Below are positions 52,607 to 61,559 of a stretch of DNA of 64,000 nt, in pieces. Under the pieces are notes generated by a model. That model had not been told where the DNA came from, ran no database searches, and saw only the letters and a list, made by a program, of their open reading frames with translations. The stretch lies in the NCBI RefSeq assembly GCF_009866655.1, contig NZ_CP047420.1, positions 2,914,001-2,978,000 of the forward strand, given 5' to 3'. Made by a program: the position numbers and the translations under genes. This stretch comes from Rathayibacter sp. VKM Ac-2804. GTDB lineage: Bacteria > Actinomycetota > Actinomycetes > Actinomycetales > Microbacteriaceae. The number at the start of each line of letters is the position of its first letter. Within the stretch, counting starts at the first letter, position 1.

Positions 52607-53919
52607 CCTCGACCCGTTCCCTCTCGATCGCGATGGTCTCCGAGCACGCCAGCCCGCTGGCGACGCTCGGCGGCGTCGACGCCGGCGGCCAGAACGTGCA
52701 CGTCGCCGCGCTCGCCGACGCGCTCGCGCGCCGCGGCCACCGCGTCACCGTCTACACGCGGCGCGACGACGCCTCCCTCCCCCGCCGGGTGCCCTTCACC
52801 TCCGGCGTCGAGGTCGTGCACATCGACGCGGGCCCGGCCAGCAAGGTGTCCAAGGACGAGCTGCTGCCGTTCATGGGCGACTTCGCCGTCGACCTCGCGA
52901 ACGACTGGCTCGATTCCCGCCCCGACCTGGTGCACAGCCACTTCTGGATGTCCGGGGTCGCCGCGCTCGACGCGTCCGAGCGGGTGGAGCGGGCGACCGG
53001 GCGCCGCGTCCCGGTCTTCCACACCTTCCACGCGCTCGGCGTGGTGAAGCGCCGCCAGCAGGGCGCGCTCGACACCAGCCCCGAGGAGCGCGCCTGGCTC
53101 GAGCCGGGTGTCGGCCAGCGCGCGGACGGCGTCGTCGCCACCTGCTCCGACGAGGCTTTCGAACTGAAGGGCCTCGGCGTGCCGACCGCGAGCATCTCGG
53201 TGGTGCCCTGCGGTGTGGACCTCGAGCGCTTCACGCCCGACGGACCCGTCGCCGAGCGCACCGGGCGGGTGCGCCTGATGAGCATCGGCCGCCTCGTGCC
53301 CCGCAAGGGCATGGGCCACGCGATCGAGGCGCTCGCCCGCCTGGTCGCCGACGGCTGCGACGCCGAGCTGGTCGTCGTCGGCGGCTCCGGCTCGGGCGAC
53401 GCGCTCATCGCCGACCCGGAGTACCAGCGCCTGCACGGCGTCGCCGAGGGCCTCGGAGTCGCCGACCGCGTCGTCTTCGCCGGCCAGCTCTCGCAGACCG
53501 AGATGCCGGCGACGCTCCGCTCCGCCGACATCGTGATCTGCGCGCCCTGGTACGAGCCGTTCGGCATCACCCCGCTGGAGGCGATGGCCTGCGGCGTGCC
53601 GGTGGTCGCCTCCTCCGTCGGCGGGCTGATCGACACGGTCGTCGAGGACGTCACCGGCGTGCACGTGCCGCCGCGCGACCCCGAGGCCCTCGCCGCGGCC
53701 CTCGCCGCGCTGATCGCCGACCCCGAGCGCGCCCGCGCCTACGGAGCCGCCGGCCGCGCCCGCGTCGAGTCCCGCTACTCCTGGGACCGCGTCGCCGCGG
53801 ACACCGAGCGCGCCTACCTGACCACCCTCGCCGGACTCGGCGACGGCGGTGCCGCCATGAGCGGCACCGCTCGCACCTCCCTCTCCTCCACCCCCCGGAA
53901 GGCGGCCCCGCGCAGATGA
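52603..53919 (+). CDS. Glycosyltransferase family 4, sucrose-phosphate-synthase/MshA-like
   Basis: A 438-residue GT4 protein from GTG 52603. The N-terminus has [20 protein letters not shown] (acceptor loop with GGxxxGGQ) and [10 protein letters not shown] (about 102). The C-terminus has [18 protein letters not shown] (about 226) and [20 protein letters not shown] (about 317-337, ExxxxxxxE). These are retaining GT4 motifs. [12 protein letters not shown] is shared with sucrose-phosphate synthase-like and glycosyl inositol-phosphate transferases. It overlaps gmhA by 4 nt. Confidence 0.87.
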   Translation: MTSTRSLSIAMVSEHASPLATLGGVDAGGQNVHVAALADALARRGHRVTVYTRRDDASLPRRVPFTSGVEVVHIDAGPASKVSKDELLPFMGDFAVDLANDWLDSRPDLVHSHFWMSGVAALDASERVERATGRRVPVFHTFHALGVVKRRQQGALDTSPEERAWLEPGVGQRADGVVATCSDEAFELKGLGVPTASISVVPCGVDLERFTPDGPVAERTGRVRLMSIGRLVPRKGMGHAIEALARLVADGCDAELVVVGGSGSGDALIADPEYQRLHGVAEGLGVADRVVFAGQLSQTEMPATLRSADIVICAPWYEPFGITPLEAMACGVPVVASSVGGLIDTVVEDVTGVHVPPRDPEALAAALAALIADPERARAYGAAGRARVESRYSWDRVAADTERAYLTTLAGLGDGGAAMSGTARTSLSSTPRKAAPRR

Positions 53920-54560
53920 GCATCGACACCGTTCTGGACACCCCGACGGACACGCCGTCCGACACCTCGACGGACGCCGCCCGGCGCCTCGTCGACGACC
54001 ACGTCGCCCGCGCGCTCGACGTCGTCGCGCAGCTGGAGCGGCACTCCGACCGGATCGTCGCCTGGGGCGTCGAGCTGGCGGACCGCCTGCACACCGGCGC
54101 CCGCCTGCTGGCGGCCGGCAACGGCGGCTCGGCCGCGGAGGCGCAGCACCTCACCGCCGAGCTGGTCGGCCGCTTCGACGGCGATCGCATCCCGTTCTCC
54201 GCGATCTCGCTGCACTCCGAGACCTCGAGCCTCACCGCGATCGGCAACGACTACGGCTTCGACCACGTCTTCGCCCGCCAGGTCACCGCGCACGCCCGCA
54301 GCGGCGACGTCGTCGTGCTGCTCTCGACCAGCGGCCGCAGCGCCAACCTGCTGCACGCGGCCGAGGCGGCCCGCGCGGCCGGCGCCCGCACCTGGGCGCT
54401 CACCGGCGACGGGCCCAACCCGCTGACCGAGGCCTGCGACGAGTCGATCGCCCTCGAGGGCCACGGCTCGAACGTGCAGGAGGCGCAGCTCGTGCTGGTG
54501 CACGCGCTCTGCCGGGCGTTCGAGCACCGGATCCGCGTGCGGACGGGGGCGGCCGCGTGA
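53916..54560 (+). CDS. gmhA: Sedoheptulose-7-phosphate isomerase
   Basis: A 214-residue SIS-domain protein. The GmhA signature [18 protein letters not shown] (about 69-86) and the second SIS motif [16 protein letters not shown] (about 131-146) are present; [12 protein letters not shown] (about 190) is the C-terminal helix. It converts sedoheptulose 7-phosphate to D-glycero-D-manno-heptose 7-phosphate. It overlaps the preceding glycosyltransferase and following hldE by 4 nt. Confidence 0.9.
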   Translation: MSIDTVLDTPTDTPSDTSTDAARRLVDDHVARALDVVAQLERHSDRIVAWGVELADRLHTGARLLAAGNGGSAAEAQHLTAELVGRFDGDRIPFSAISLHSETSSLTAIGNDYGFDHVFARQVTAHARSGDVVVLLSTSGRSANLLHAAEAARAAGARTWALTGDGPNPLTEACDESIALEGHGSNVQEAQLVLVHALCRAFEHRIRVRTGAAA

Positions 54561-55931
54561 GCCGGCTGCGGATCGCCGTGGTCGGCGACGTGATGCTCGA
54601 CGTCGACCTCTCCGGGCCGGCCGAGCGGCTGAGCCCCGACGCGCCGGTGCCCGTGGTCGACGTGTCGACCCGCGGAGTGCGCGCCGGCGGCGCCGGGCTC
54701 GTGGCGCGGATGCTCGCCCGCGACGGGCACGACGTCGTGCTGGTGACGGCGCTGGCCGATGCGGCCGATTCCGACGCCGCCGAACTGCTCGCCGCGCTCG
54801 ACGGTGTGCGCGTGGTGGCCGGGCCCTCCGGTGCGCCGACCCCCGTGAAGACGCGCGTCGCGGCCTCCGGTCAGGCGGTCGTCCGCTTCGACCGCGGCTG
54901 CGAGCGCCCGCCGGTGCCGACCGTGACCGAGGAGATGCTCGCCGCGCTCGGCGAGGTCGACGCGGTCGTCGTCGCGGACTACGGCCGCCGGCTCACCGAG
55001 GACGCCTCGCTCCGCGCCGCCCTCGACGCGCTGACGGTGCCGCTGGTCTGGGATCCGCACCCGCGTGGGACCGCTCCCGTCGCCGGGACGACGCTCGCGA
55101 CGCCGAACCTCGGCGAGGCGACGGGCTTCTCCGGGGCCTCCGGCCGCGGCGTCACCCTCGCCGAGACCGCGGCGACGACGCTGCTCGAGCGCTGGGGCTG
55201 CGGCGCGGTCGCCGTGACGATGGGCTCCGGCGGCGCCCTGGTCCGCTCGCGCGGCGCCGGCGTCCCGGTGGTGCACCCGGCCGCTCCCGTCCCGCCGACC
55301 GACCCGTGCGGAGCAGGCGACCGCTTCGCCGCCTCCGCCGCCGTCGCGCTGGCCGGCGGCGCCACCCGTCCGAGGCGGTCGGCGCGGCCGTCGCCGCCGC
55401 CGGGGCCTACCTGCTCGCGGGGGCGTCGCCTCGCTCGCCGCTCCCGCCGACACCGCCGCCCTGCACGGGGCCTCGGGAGTGGACGCGCTGCGCGTCGCCG
55501 AGGCTGTCCGCGGCGCCGGCGGCACCGTCGTCGCGACCGGCGGCTGCTTCGACCTGCTGCACGCCGGTCACGCCCGCACCCTCTCGGCCGCCCGGGCGCT
55601 CGGCGACTGCCTGATCGTCTGCCTGAACTCGGACGACTCGGTCCGGAGGCTGAAGGGACCGGCCCGGCCGATCATCCCCGAGGACGACCGGGTCGACCTG
55701 CTGCTCGCTCTCGAGTGCGTCGACGCCGTGCTCGTCTTCGGCGAGGACACCCCCGACGAGGCGCTGCGCCGCATCCGCCCGGACGTCTGGGTGAAGGGCG
55801 GCGACTACTCCGCCGAATCGCTGCCCGAGACCGCGACGGTCGCCGAGTGGGGCGGCCGCGTCCTGACGGTGCCGTACCACGCCGGCCGCTCGACCACCCA
55901 TCTCGCCGCCGCGCTCGCGCGCGTCGGCTGA
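54557..55931 (+). pseudogene. hldE: hldE, heptose-7-phosphate kinase/heptose-1-phosphate nucleotidyltransferase, split by two frameshifts
   Basis: The PfkB-type kinase half starts [15 protein letters not shown] and keeps the ATP motif DPCGAGDRF (about 250). After GGAT the frame is lost: one C is missing in the run at 55365-55367, and PSEAVGAAVAAAGAYLLAG continues in another frame. One G is missing in the run at 55419-55423, after which VASLAAPADTAALHG and the cytidylyltransferase-like half (GGCFDLLHAGHARTL, GGDYSAE) continue in the third frame to 55931. Restoring both bases gives one continuous HldE. This may be a sequencing error in homopolymers or a real pseudogene; the second half could also be translated from GTG 55479. 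HldE gives ADP-heptose with GmhA and GmhB. Confidence 0.8.
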
Positions 55932-56030
55932 CCGCTGTCGGCTCCGGCCGATCATCACCCGGCCGGCCCCGCCGACCGCCGCCCCACCACGTCGGCCCCG
56001 CCGACGACGAGGATCCTGGAAGGGACACCC

Positions 56031-56735
56031 ATGACCACCACCCCCACCCCCATCGGCCGCGTCCTGATCACCGGAGGCGCCTCCGGACTCGGAGCCGCCG
56101 TCGCGGCCGCCGTCACGGCCGCGGGCGGCACGCCGATCGTCCTCGACCGCGACGTCTCGAACGTGCAGGAGGGCGTCGCCGCCTACCAGGTGGACGTCGC
56201 CAAGACCCGCGAGGCCGAGAAGGCCGTCGTCGAGATCGCCCGCGAGCACGGCGGCCTCGACGCCGTCGTCACCGCGGCCGGCATCGACCGCTGCGGCCGC
56301 CTCGTCGACGTCGACCCGGAGGAGTGGGAGCGCGTGATCTCGGTCAACCTGCTCGGCACCGCGGCCGTCGTCCGCGCCGCACTGCCCTTCCTCACCGAGA
56401 CCCACGGCCGCGTCGTCACTGTCGCGTCCTCGCTCGCGATCAAGGCCGTCTCGGACGCCACCGCCTACTGCGCGTCGAAGTTCGGCGTGCTCGGCTTCAC
56501 CCGCGCTCTCGCGGCCGAGACCAAGGGCGAGATCGGCGTCACCACGCTGATCCCCTCCGGCATGAAGACCCGCTTCTTCGACGACCGCGACGCCCAGTAC
56601 AAGCCGGGCCCCGACGCGCTCCTCAACGACCCGGAGAACGTCGCGAACGCCGTCATGTTCGTCCTCGGCCAGCCCCGCGGCTGCGAGGTCCGCGAACTCG
56701 TCATCACCCACGAGGAGGAGCCGTCCTGGCCGTGA
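56031..56735 (+). CDS. Short-chain dehydrogenase/reductase
   Basis: A 234-residue SDR: cofactor motif ITGGASGLGAA (about 13-23), Ser in VASSLAIKA (about 125) and YCASK (about 145). It lacks the long C-terminus of some SDRs but is otherwise complete; Y and K are present. It starts 99 nt after hldE on the same strand and ends in the 63-nt palindromic element. A role in nucleotide-sugar modification (for example C6 or C4 oxidoreduction or epimerisation of heptose) is possible but unproved. Confidence 0.82.
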   Translation: MTTTPTPIGRVLITGGASGLGAAVAAAVTAAGGTPIVLDRDVSNVQEGVAAYQVDVAKTREAEKAVVEIAREHGGLDAVVTAAGIDRCGRLVDVDPEEWERVISVNLLGTAAVVRAALPFLTETHGRVVTVASSLAIKAVSDATAYCASKFGVLGFTRALAAETKGEIGVTTLIPSGMKTRFFDDRDAQYKPGPDALLNDPENVANAVMFVLGQPRGCEVRELVITHEEEPSWP

Positions 56736-56765
56736 GCCGCTGACGCCTGACGCGTCCGCCCCCCT

Positions 56766-56828
56766 CCGCGAGATGCCACTTGAGTACGCACGCCTCGGCG
56801 TGTCGCGTACTCAAGTGGCATCTCGCGG
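56766..56828. repeat. 63-nt palindromic intergenic element, copy B
   Basis: Perfect 24-bp arms (56766-56789 and 56805-56828) with an inner 5-bp stem (ACGCC/GGCGT, 56790-56794 and 56797-56801) make a nearly continuous hairpin. The sequence is the reverse complement of the element at 16484-16546 except in the central 14 nt. It lies between convergent genes (SDR and GT9) and could terminate both. Confidence 0.85.
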
Positions 56829-56838
56829 TTGGGGGACG

Positions 56839-57921
56839 TCAGCGGGTGGAGGCGAGGACGCCGCGGACGTCCTCGAGGACCCGGGCGACGGGGACGTCGT
56901 CGACGAAGGACAGCTCGTGCTCGCAGCGCTCGGCCGTCCAGCCGACCTGCGTGACGTCGACGTCGCAGACCGGGCAGCGGACGGTCCAGCTGAGCTGGAG
57001 GCGGTGGCGCTGCCGGCCGAGCGGCTGCGCGTTGATCGCGTTGCCGACCCAGAAGACGCCGACCGTCGGCGCGCCGACCGCCGCCGCGAGGTGCCGCGGA
57101 CCGCTGTCGTTGCCGAGCACGAGGTCCGCGAGCGAGAGCAGCGGAGCGAGGTCCGGCAGCTCGACCGCGTCCGCCCAGGACACCGCGCCGGGGGCGGCCG
57201 CGACGATCGCGTCGGCCGCGCGCGCGTCGGAGGCGTCGCCCACGACGAGCACGCGCGCCCCGTCGGCCAGCAGCGCGCGGGCCACCTCGGCGAAGTTCGC
57301 GGAGCTCCAGCGGCGCCGCACGTCGGTCGCGCCCGGGTGGATCAGCACCAGCGGTCCGCCGGCGGGCAGCGCGGCGGCGAGCCGGTCTCGGCGCTCCGGG
57401 TCGACCTGCAGCGACGGCTCGAGCCGCACCGCCGGGGCCCCGGCGAGCCCGACGATCTCGAGCGCACGCAGCATCTCGTGCTGGTAGTAGACGTAGGGGA
57501 TCGTGCGCTCGAGCTCGAGCGCGTCGTCGGTGCGCGAGCCGATCGTGTGCCGCGCGCCGAGCCGCTGCAGGAACGGGTTGGAGTAGCGGCCGCCGCCGTG
57601 CAGCTGCACCGCGAGGTCGAAGCGCCGCGCGCGCATCCGCTGCGTGAAGTCCTCGACGACCTGCGGGTCCTCCCCCTCGCCGTCGCGGACGCCCTGAGCC
57701 ACCGGCAGGATCTCGACGTCGCTCACCGGCGACTCGACGCCCTGCAGCAGCACGCGGTGCGCCGGAGTGCCGAGCAGCACGATCTCGGCGCCCGGGTAGG
57801 CGGCGGCGAGCGCGTCGACGGCGGGCAGCGCGAACAGCAGATCGCCGAGTCCGCCGCCGCGCAGGACGGCGATCCTCTCGACTCCGTCGAAGCGGTCTCG
57901 GAGCGGGGCGATGGCGACCAC
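56839..57921 (-). CDS. Glycosyltransferase family 9 protein
   Basis: A 360-residue GT9 enzyme from GTG 57921 with AGAGG 8-12 nt upstream. AVLRGGGLGDLLFALPAVDAL (start) and LGNDSGPRHLAAAVGAPTVGVF (about 270) are the signatures, with LIHPGATDVRRRW (about 197) between. Four cysteines near the end (RCPVCDVD, RCEHE) could bind metal or form disulfides and are unusual for the family. It runs opposite to the main heptose operon but clearly belongs to the locus. Confidence 0.87.
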   Translation of the reverse strand: MVAIAPLRDRFDGVERIAVLRGGGLGDLLFALPAVDALAAAYPGAEIVLLGTPAHRVLLQGVESPVSDVEILPVAQGVRDGEGEDPQVVEDFTQRMRARRFDLAVQLHGGGRYSNPFLQRLGARHTIGSRTDDALELERTIPYVYYQHEMLRALEIVGLAGAPAVRLEPSLQVDPERRDRLAAALPAGGPLVLIHPGATDVRRRWSSANFAEVARALLADGARVLVVGDASDARAADAIVAAAPGAVSWADAVELPDLAPLLSLADLVLGNDSGPRHLAAAVGAPTVGVFWVGNAINAQPLGRQRHRLQLSWTVRCPVCDVDVTQVGWTAERCEHELSFVDDVPVARVLEDVRGVLASTR

Positions 57922-58028
57922 GGTCGTTCCTCTCGGTGGGCGGAGCGCGACGGCTCCGGGGAAGGGGCACTCCTCCTCTTCCCCGCCGGGGGCGATCCGA
58001 AACCGTCGACGAGCGGTCGGGGCCCGTC

Positions 58029-58094
58029 CGACATCAGCTGAGAAGGGAGGGCCTCCGCTGTGGGGGGGAGGGACCCTGCTCTCAGCTGATGTCG
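58029..58094. repeat. Palindromic intergenic element, second family, copy 3
   Basis: Perfect 15-bp arms (58029-58043 CGACATCAGCTGAGA and 58080-58094) enclose a 36-nt imperfect hairpin core containing CTGTGGGGGG. The right arm and flank (CAGCTGATGTCGTGCGGC) are alike to 37710-37727 and to 29691-29708. It lies upstream of the GT9 gene and downstream of the alcohol dehydrogenase gene, both minus-strand. Confidence 0.7.
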
Positions 58095-58119
58095 TGCGGC
58101 AGCAGTCCGCCCGGCCCGC

Positions 58120-59115
58120 TCAGCGCTGCGGGTGGATGTGCACCTTGCGCGCCGACTCCGAGCTCGCCGCGGCGAGCGCCTCCGCGTAGTCCGCGAGGCC
58201 GAAGGTGTGCGTGACCATGCGCGCCGCCAGGTCGGGGAGCGTGACGACGTCCTCGACCGCGGCCGGGTAGGAGGTGGCCAGCGACTGCGAGCCGACGATG
58301 GTCAGCTCCCGGTCGAACAGGTCGTACGGGAAGAGATCGATCGACGCGGTCGGGCTCACCACGCCCATCTGCAGCAGCGTGCCGCGCTCGGCGAGGCGCA
58401 CGAGCGCGTCGGACACGGCGGAGGGGTGTCCGCTCGCCTCGATCACGAGGTCGACATCGTGCTCGCTGCTCCGCTCGCCCGGTGCGAAGACGGCATCGAC
58501 GCCGAACTCGACGGCGGCCTGGCGGCGGACGGCGCTGGGCTCGACGACGTCGATCCTGGCGCCGCCGCGGGCACGCACCAGTGCTGCCGCGAGCAGACCG
58601 ATGGAGCCCGCTCCGTAGATCAGGACCCGCTGCCCCGCGACGGGGCCGACGCGGTCGAGGGCGTGCAGGACGCAGGCGAGGGGCTCGATGAGGGCGCCCG
58701 TGGTCCAGTCCATCCCCTCGGGGAGGCGGAAGACGACGCCGACCGGCACGCGGACCAGCTCCGCCACCGCGCCGTCGGAGGTGACGCCGATCGGCACGAG
58801 GTTCCGGCAGAGGTTCGTGGCGCCGACGTCGCACTGATCACAGTGCCCGCAGGCGACGTTCGGATCGACGCAGACGCGGTCGCCGACCGCGAACTCCTCG
58901 ACGTCCGCGCCGATCTGGACGACGATGCCGGCGAACTCGTGGCCGGGCACGACGGGGAAGGTGCCGGTGGGGTAGTCGCCGGAGGCGAGGTGGATGTCGG
59001 TTCCGCAGATGCCGACGACCTCCGGCGCGATCACGACCTCGCCGAGCCCCGCTACCGGGTCGGGCAGCTCCGCGACGTCGATCGAGCCCCTGCCGTCGAG
59101 AACCACTGCGCGCAT
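58120..59115 (-). CDS. Zinc-dependent alcohol/polyol dehydrogenase
   Basis: A 331-residue MDR enzyme. Catalytic zinc ligands are Cys in VGICGTDIHL (about 36) and GHE (about 60); structural zinc Cys cluster is CGHCDQCDVGATNLC (about 88-102). The cofactor motif is IYGAGSIGLLAA (about 168-179). This fits sorbitol, xylitol or L-threonine dehydrogenase-like enzymes. ATG 59115 has AAGG 8 nt upstream. It is divergent from a GntR regulator and lies beside FGGY kinases, so it probably oxidises a polyol that a kinase then phosphorylates. Confidence 0.88.
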   Translation of the reverse strand: MRAVVLDGRGSIDVAELPDPVAGLGEVVIAPEVVGICGTDIHLASGDYPTGTFPVVPGHEFAGIVVQIGADVEEFAVGDRVCVDPNVACGHCDQCDVGATNLCRNLVPIGVTSDGAVAELVRVPVGVVFRLPEGMDWTTGALIEPLACVLHALDRVGPVAGQRVLIYGAGSIGLLAAALVRARGGARIDVVEPSAVRRQAAVEFGVDAVFAPGERSSEHDVDLVIEASGHPSAVSDALVRLAERGTLLQMGVVSPTASIDLFPYDLFDRELTIVGSQSLATSYPAAVEDVVTLPDLAARMVTHTFGLADYAEALAAASSESARKVHIHPQR

Positions 59116-59218
59116 CTGAACACCTTCCGCTGTCGGGGCCGAAGGCGATCCTCGGCCCTGAGGACCCGCCGCCGCCCTGTGCGGGCGTGGCGAGTGCTGG
59201 ACAAAGGCTAGCAATGTT

Positions 59219-59228
59219 TGTACGTACA
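59219..59228. promoter_or_regulatory. 10-bp palindrome, candidate operator of the GntR/UTRA regulator
   Basis: TGTACGTACA is fully self-complementary and lies in the 280-nt divergent region between the alcohol dehydrogenase (59115) and the regulator (59396), about 100 nt from the former. HutC/UTRA-type GntR proteins typically recognise short palindromes of the GT(N)AC kind, so this is the likely operator. Confidence 0.5.
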
Positions 59229-59395
59229 GTCCAGACGAACCGCCCGCCATCGGGACAGGAGGAACGAGGGTGTCCGCGCGGCACCCGGTTGCGGCCGGAC
59301 AGCACGCTGCTCCTGTCCGGCCGGTGAGGACAGTCCGTGCGTTACTGTCGGAGGGCCCGCCCCGAGAGGGCGGAGGACATCGATCGGAGACTGCG

Positions 59396-60148
59396 ATGAT
59401 CCCGCCCATCGAGCGCGACTCCCCCGTCCCCTACTACGAGCAGCTCTTCGGGATCCTGAAGCAGCGGATCGTCTCGGGCGGCATCCCCGCCGACGAGCGG
59501 CTGCCGAGCGAGCTCGAGCTGGGTCGCGAGTTCGGGTTGTCCCGCGCCACCGTCCGCCAGACGCTGCAGAAGCTCGAGACCGAGGGCTTGGCCCGCCGCG
59601 TGCCGCGCCGCGGGGTGTTCGCCGCCGCCCCCGAGCGGACGACCGGCTGGACCGTGCAGGACACCGCGGGCTTCCTCGACTCGCAGCTCCGGCACGGGCG
59701 CACCGGGATCGCGACGCGGGTGGTCGACGCGCGCTCGCTGGTCCCGCCCGAGCACGTCGCCCAGGCGCTGCGCCTCGCTCCGGGCACGCCCGTCTTCGCC
59801 CTCGAGCGCGTCCGCTCCCTCGACGGGACGATCGCCATGTTCAGCACCAACTGGTTCCCGAGCGAGGTGGCGCGCACGATCTCGACCGCGCAGGACGTCC
59901 TCGACGGCACCGGCTCCGTGGACAGCACCCTCCGCCGCGCCGGGTTCACGACCGACGGTGCGCACCGGATCATCCGGTCGATGCGCGCGCCGCAGCACGT
60001 CGCGACGCAGCTGCAGATCGGCTCGGAGGACCCCGTGCTCCGGGTGCGGTCCAGCTCCTGGAACCGGGACGGCTTCCGGTTCGACTACTACGAGACGTGG
60101 GTCCTGACGGACGTCGTGCCGCTGGAGGTGCTGGTCTCCGCGAGCTGA
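59396..60148 (+). CDS. GntR-family regulator with UTRA domain (HutC subfamily)
   Basis: A 250-residue regulator starting MIPPIERDSPVPYYEQLF. The winged helix (about 10-75) includes RLPSELELGREFGLSRATVRQ; the UTRA domain (about 90-245) has FALERVRSLDGTIAMFSTNWFP and SSWNRDGFRFDYYETW, the ligand-binding pattern. GGAG lies 6 nt before ATG 59396. It probably represses the divergent polyol dehydrogenase and neighbouring kinases until the substrate or its phosphate appears. Confidence 0.88.
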   Translation: MIPPIERDSPVPYYEQLFGILKQRIVSGGIPADERLPSELELGREFGLSRATVRQTLQKLETEGLARRVPRRGVFAAAPERTTGWTVQDTAGFLDSQLRHGRTGIATRVVDARSLVPPEHVAQALRLAPGTPVFALERVRSLDGTIAMFSTNWFPSEVARTISTAQDVLDGTGSVDSTLRRAGFTTDGAHRIIRSMRAPQHVATQLQIGSEDPVLRVRSSSWNRDGFRFDYYETWVLTDVVPLEVLVSAS

Positions 60149-60173
60149 GCGCGGGTCCCCTGCCCGTGCACGC

Positions 60174-61511
60174 TCAGGCGCGCGGAGGAGAGCCGCCGAG
60201 CACCACGGCCGGCTCCGGATCCCAGCCGACGGCGCGCGCCGCGAGGAGCGCCGCCGAGACCGCGGTGACCTCCGGCTCGAAGATCGGCGTCGTCCGGTAG
60301 CCGTTCACCGCCGACTTGATCTCGACCCAGCCGGGCGAGTGCACCCAGCCGCCGGCGAGCCGCACTTCCGGCCGCTCCGGGGCTCCTCGGCGGACCGCGT
60401 CGACGGCGTCGCGCCCGGCGATCGCGAGCGCCCCCAGCACGGCGGACGCCCGCGCCCGCGGGTCCCGCGGGGCGTGCAGCGCGTAGGACGGACGTCCCCC
60501 GCCGCGACGACCCGGCACGAAGTACCCCGAGTCGAGGACCGGCAGCGGCTCGGAGCGCCCCGCCAGGAGGTCGCGGAGGTGCCCGTCGACGGCCGGGTCC
60601 TCCCCCGCCCAGGCCACGTTGCGCGCCAGCTCCTCGACCCGGAGCAGCGTCACGCCGGCGGAGCGGATCCCGGGCGCGACGTCGACCTGGTCCCGCCGCC
60701 CCGCCTCCGGCAGCGGCGACTGCGTCACGACCACCTCGGCCGTCCCCATCGAGTCGAGGACCGCTCCGGGCGCGATCTGGTCGACGCCCCAGCCGCCGAT
60801 CGGATGGTCGTGCCCGCCCGCGACCACGACCGCGTCTGCGGCGAGCGCCCCCGCCTCGCGCAGGAGCGTCGAGCGGAGCGCGCCGACCACGTCCCCCGAC
60901 CGCACGACCGGCGGCAGCAGCTCGACCGACCCGAGCGTGGCGTCGATCCGCTCGGAGGCCCACCGGCGATCCCGCGACCGCCAGGCCGCCGTGCGCGAGG
61001 CCAGGGTGTCGCTGAGGAACGGGCGACCACTCCAGACGACGCCGGAGTAGTCGGCCAGGGCGATCCAGGACGCGGCGCGACCCTCGAGAGGCTGCGTGCG
61101 CGCCCAGGCCCAGCCGACGAGGGTGCGGACAGGGTCGGTCTCGGCGTCGAAGCTCTCGTCGTCGTGGAGGCGTGGCCGCAGCGACCGGAAGACGCCCTGC
61201 CGACGCGGGTCGAACCAGGCGAGCGCGCGGGTCAGCGGGCGCAGGCCCCCGTCCACCAGGACGCCGTCCTCGCCGACCCCGACGGAGCAGATCGCCCGCA
61301 CCACGCGGACGCCCCCGCAGACCTCGACGACCATCTCCTCGACGCAGCGGAGCAGTGTGACCGCGTCGACCGAGAGCTCGCCGTTCTCCCGTGGCGTCGC
61401 CCGGCCGGCCCGCGCGACGACGCGGCCGGCGGCGTCGAGCGCGACCACCTTGACGTTCGTGCTGCCGACGTCGACTCCGCAGGCGACCGCGTCCCGCTCC
61501 GTGCTGCGCAC
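60174..61511 (-). CDS. FGGY-family carbohydrate kinase
   Basis: A 445-residue kinase from GTG 61511 (AGGAGGG about 9 nt upstream). The phosphate-1 loop is CGVDVGSTNVKVVALD (about 11-26), and VVAGGHDHPIGGWG (about 230) with MGTAEVV and a WVHSPGWVEIKSAVNG region (about 385) fill the active site. The GHDH motif occurs in YoaC/fuculokinase-like members, so the substrate is a ketose or polyol rather than glycerol. It stands 48 nt downstream of the xylulokinase-like gene, same strand. Confidence 0.85.
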   Translation of the reverse strand: MRSTERDAVACGVDVGSTNVKVVALDAAGRVVARAGRATPRENGELSVDAVTLLRCVEEMVVEVCGGVRVVRAICSVGVGEDGVLVDGGLRPLTRALAWFDPRRQGVFRSLRPRLHDDESFDAETDPVRTLVGWAWARTQPLEGRAASWIALADYSGVVWSGRPFLSDTLASRTAAWRSRDRRWASERIDATLGSVELLPPVVRSGDVVGALRSTLLREAGALAADAVVVAGGHDHPIGGWGVDQIAPGAVLDSMGTAEVVVTQSPLPEAGRRDQVDVAPGIRSAGVTLLRVEELARNVAWAGEDPAVDGHLRDLLAGRSEPLPVLDSGYFVPGRRGGGRPSYALHAPRDPRARASAVLGALAIAGRDAVDAVRRGAPERPEVRLAGGWVHSPGWVEIKSAVNGYRTTPIFEPEVTAVSAALLAARAVGWDPEPAVVLGGSPPRA

Positions 61512-61559
61512 CCGTCCACACCCTCCTCGACGCCCCGATCCATTCTCGCCACTCCCCGG

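Noticed and set aside
48727..57921. Lipopolysaccharide core locus and hence a Gram-negative origin
   Set aside because: Codon use, GTG starts and neighbouring genes are continuous with the actinobacterial rest of the window; no Lpx genes are present.
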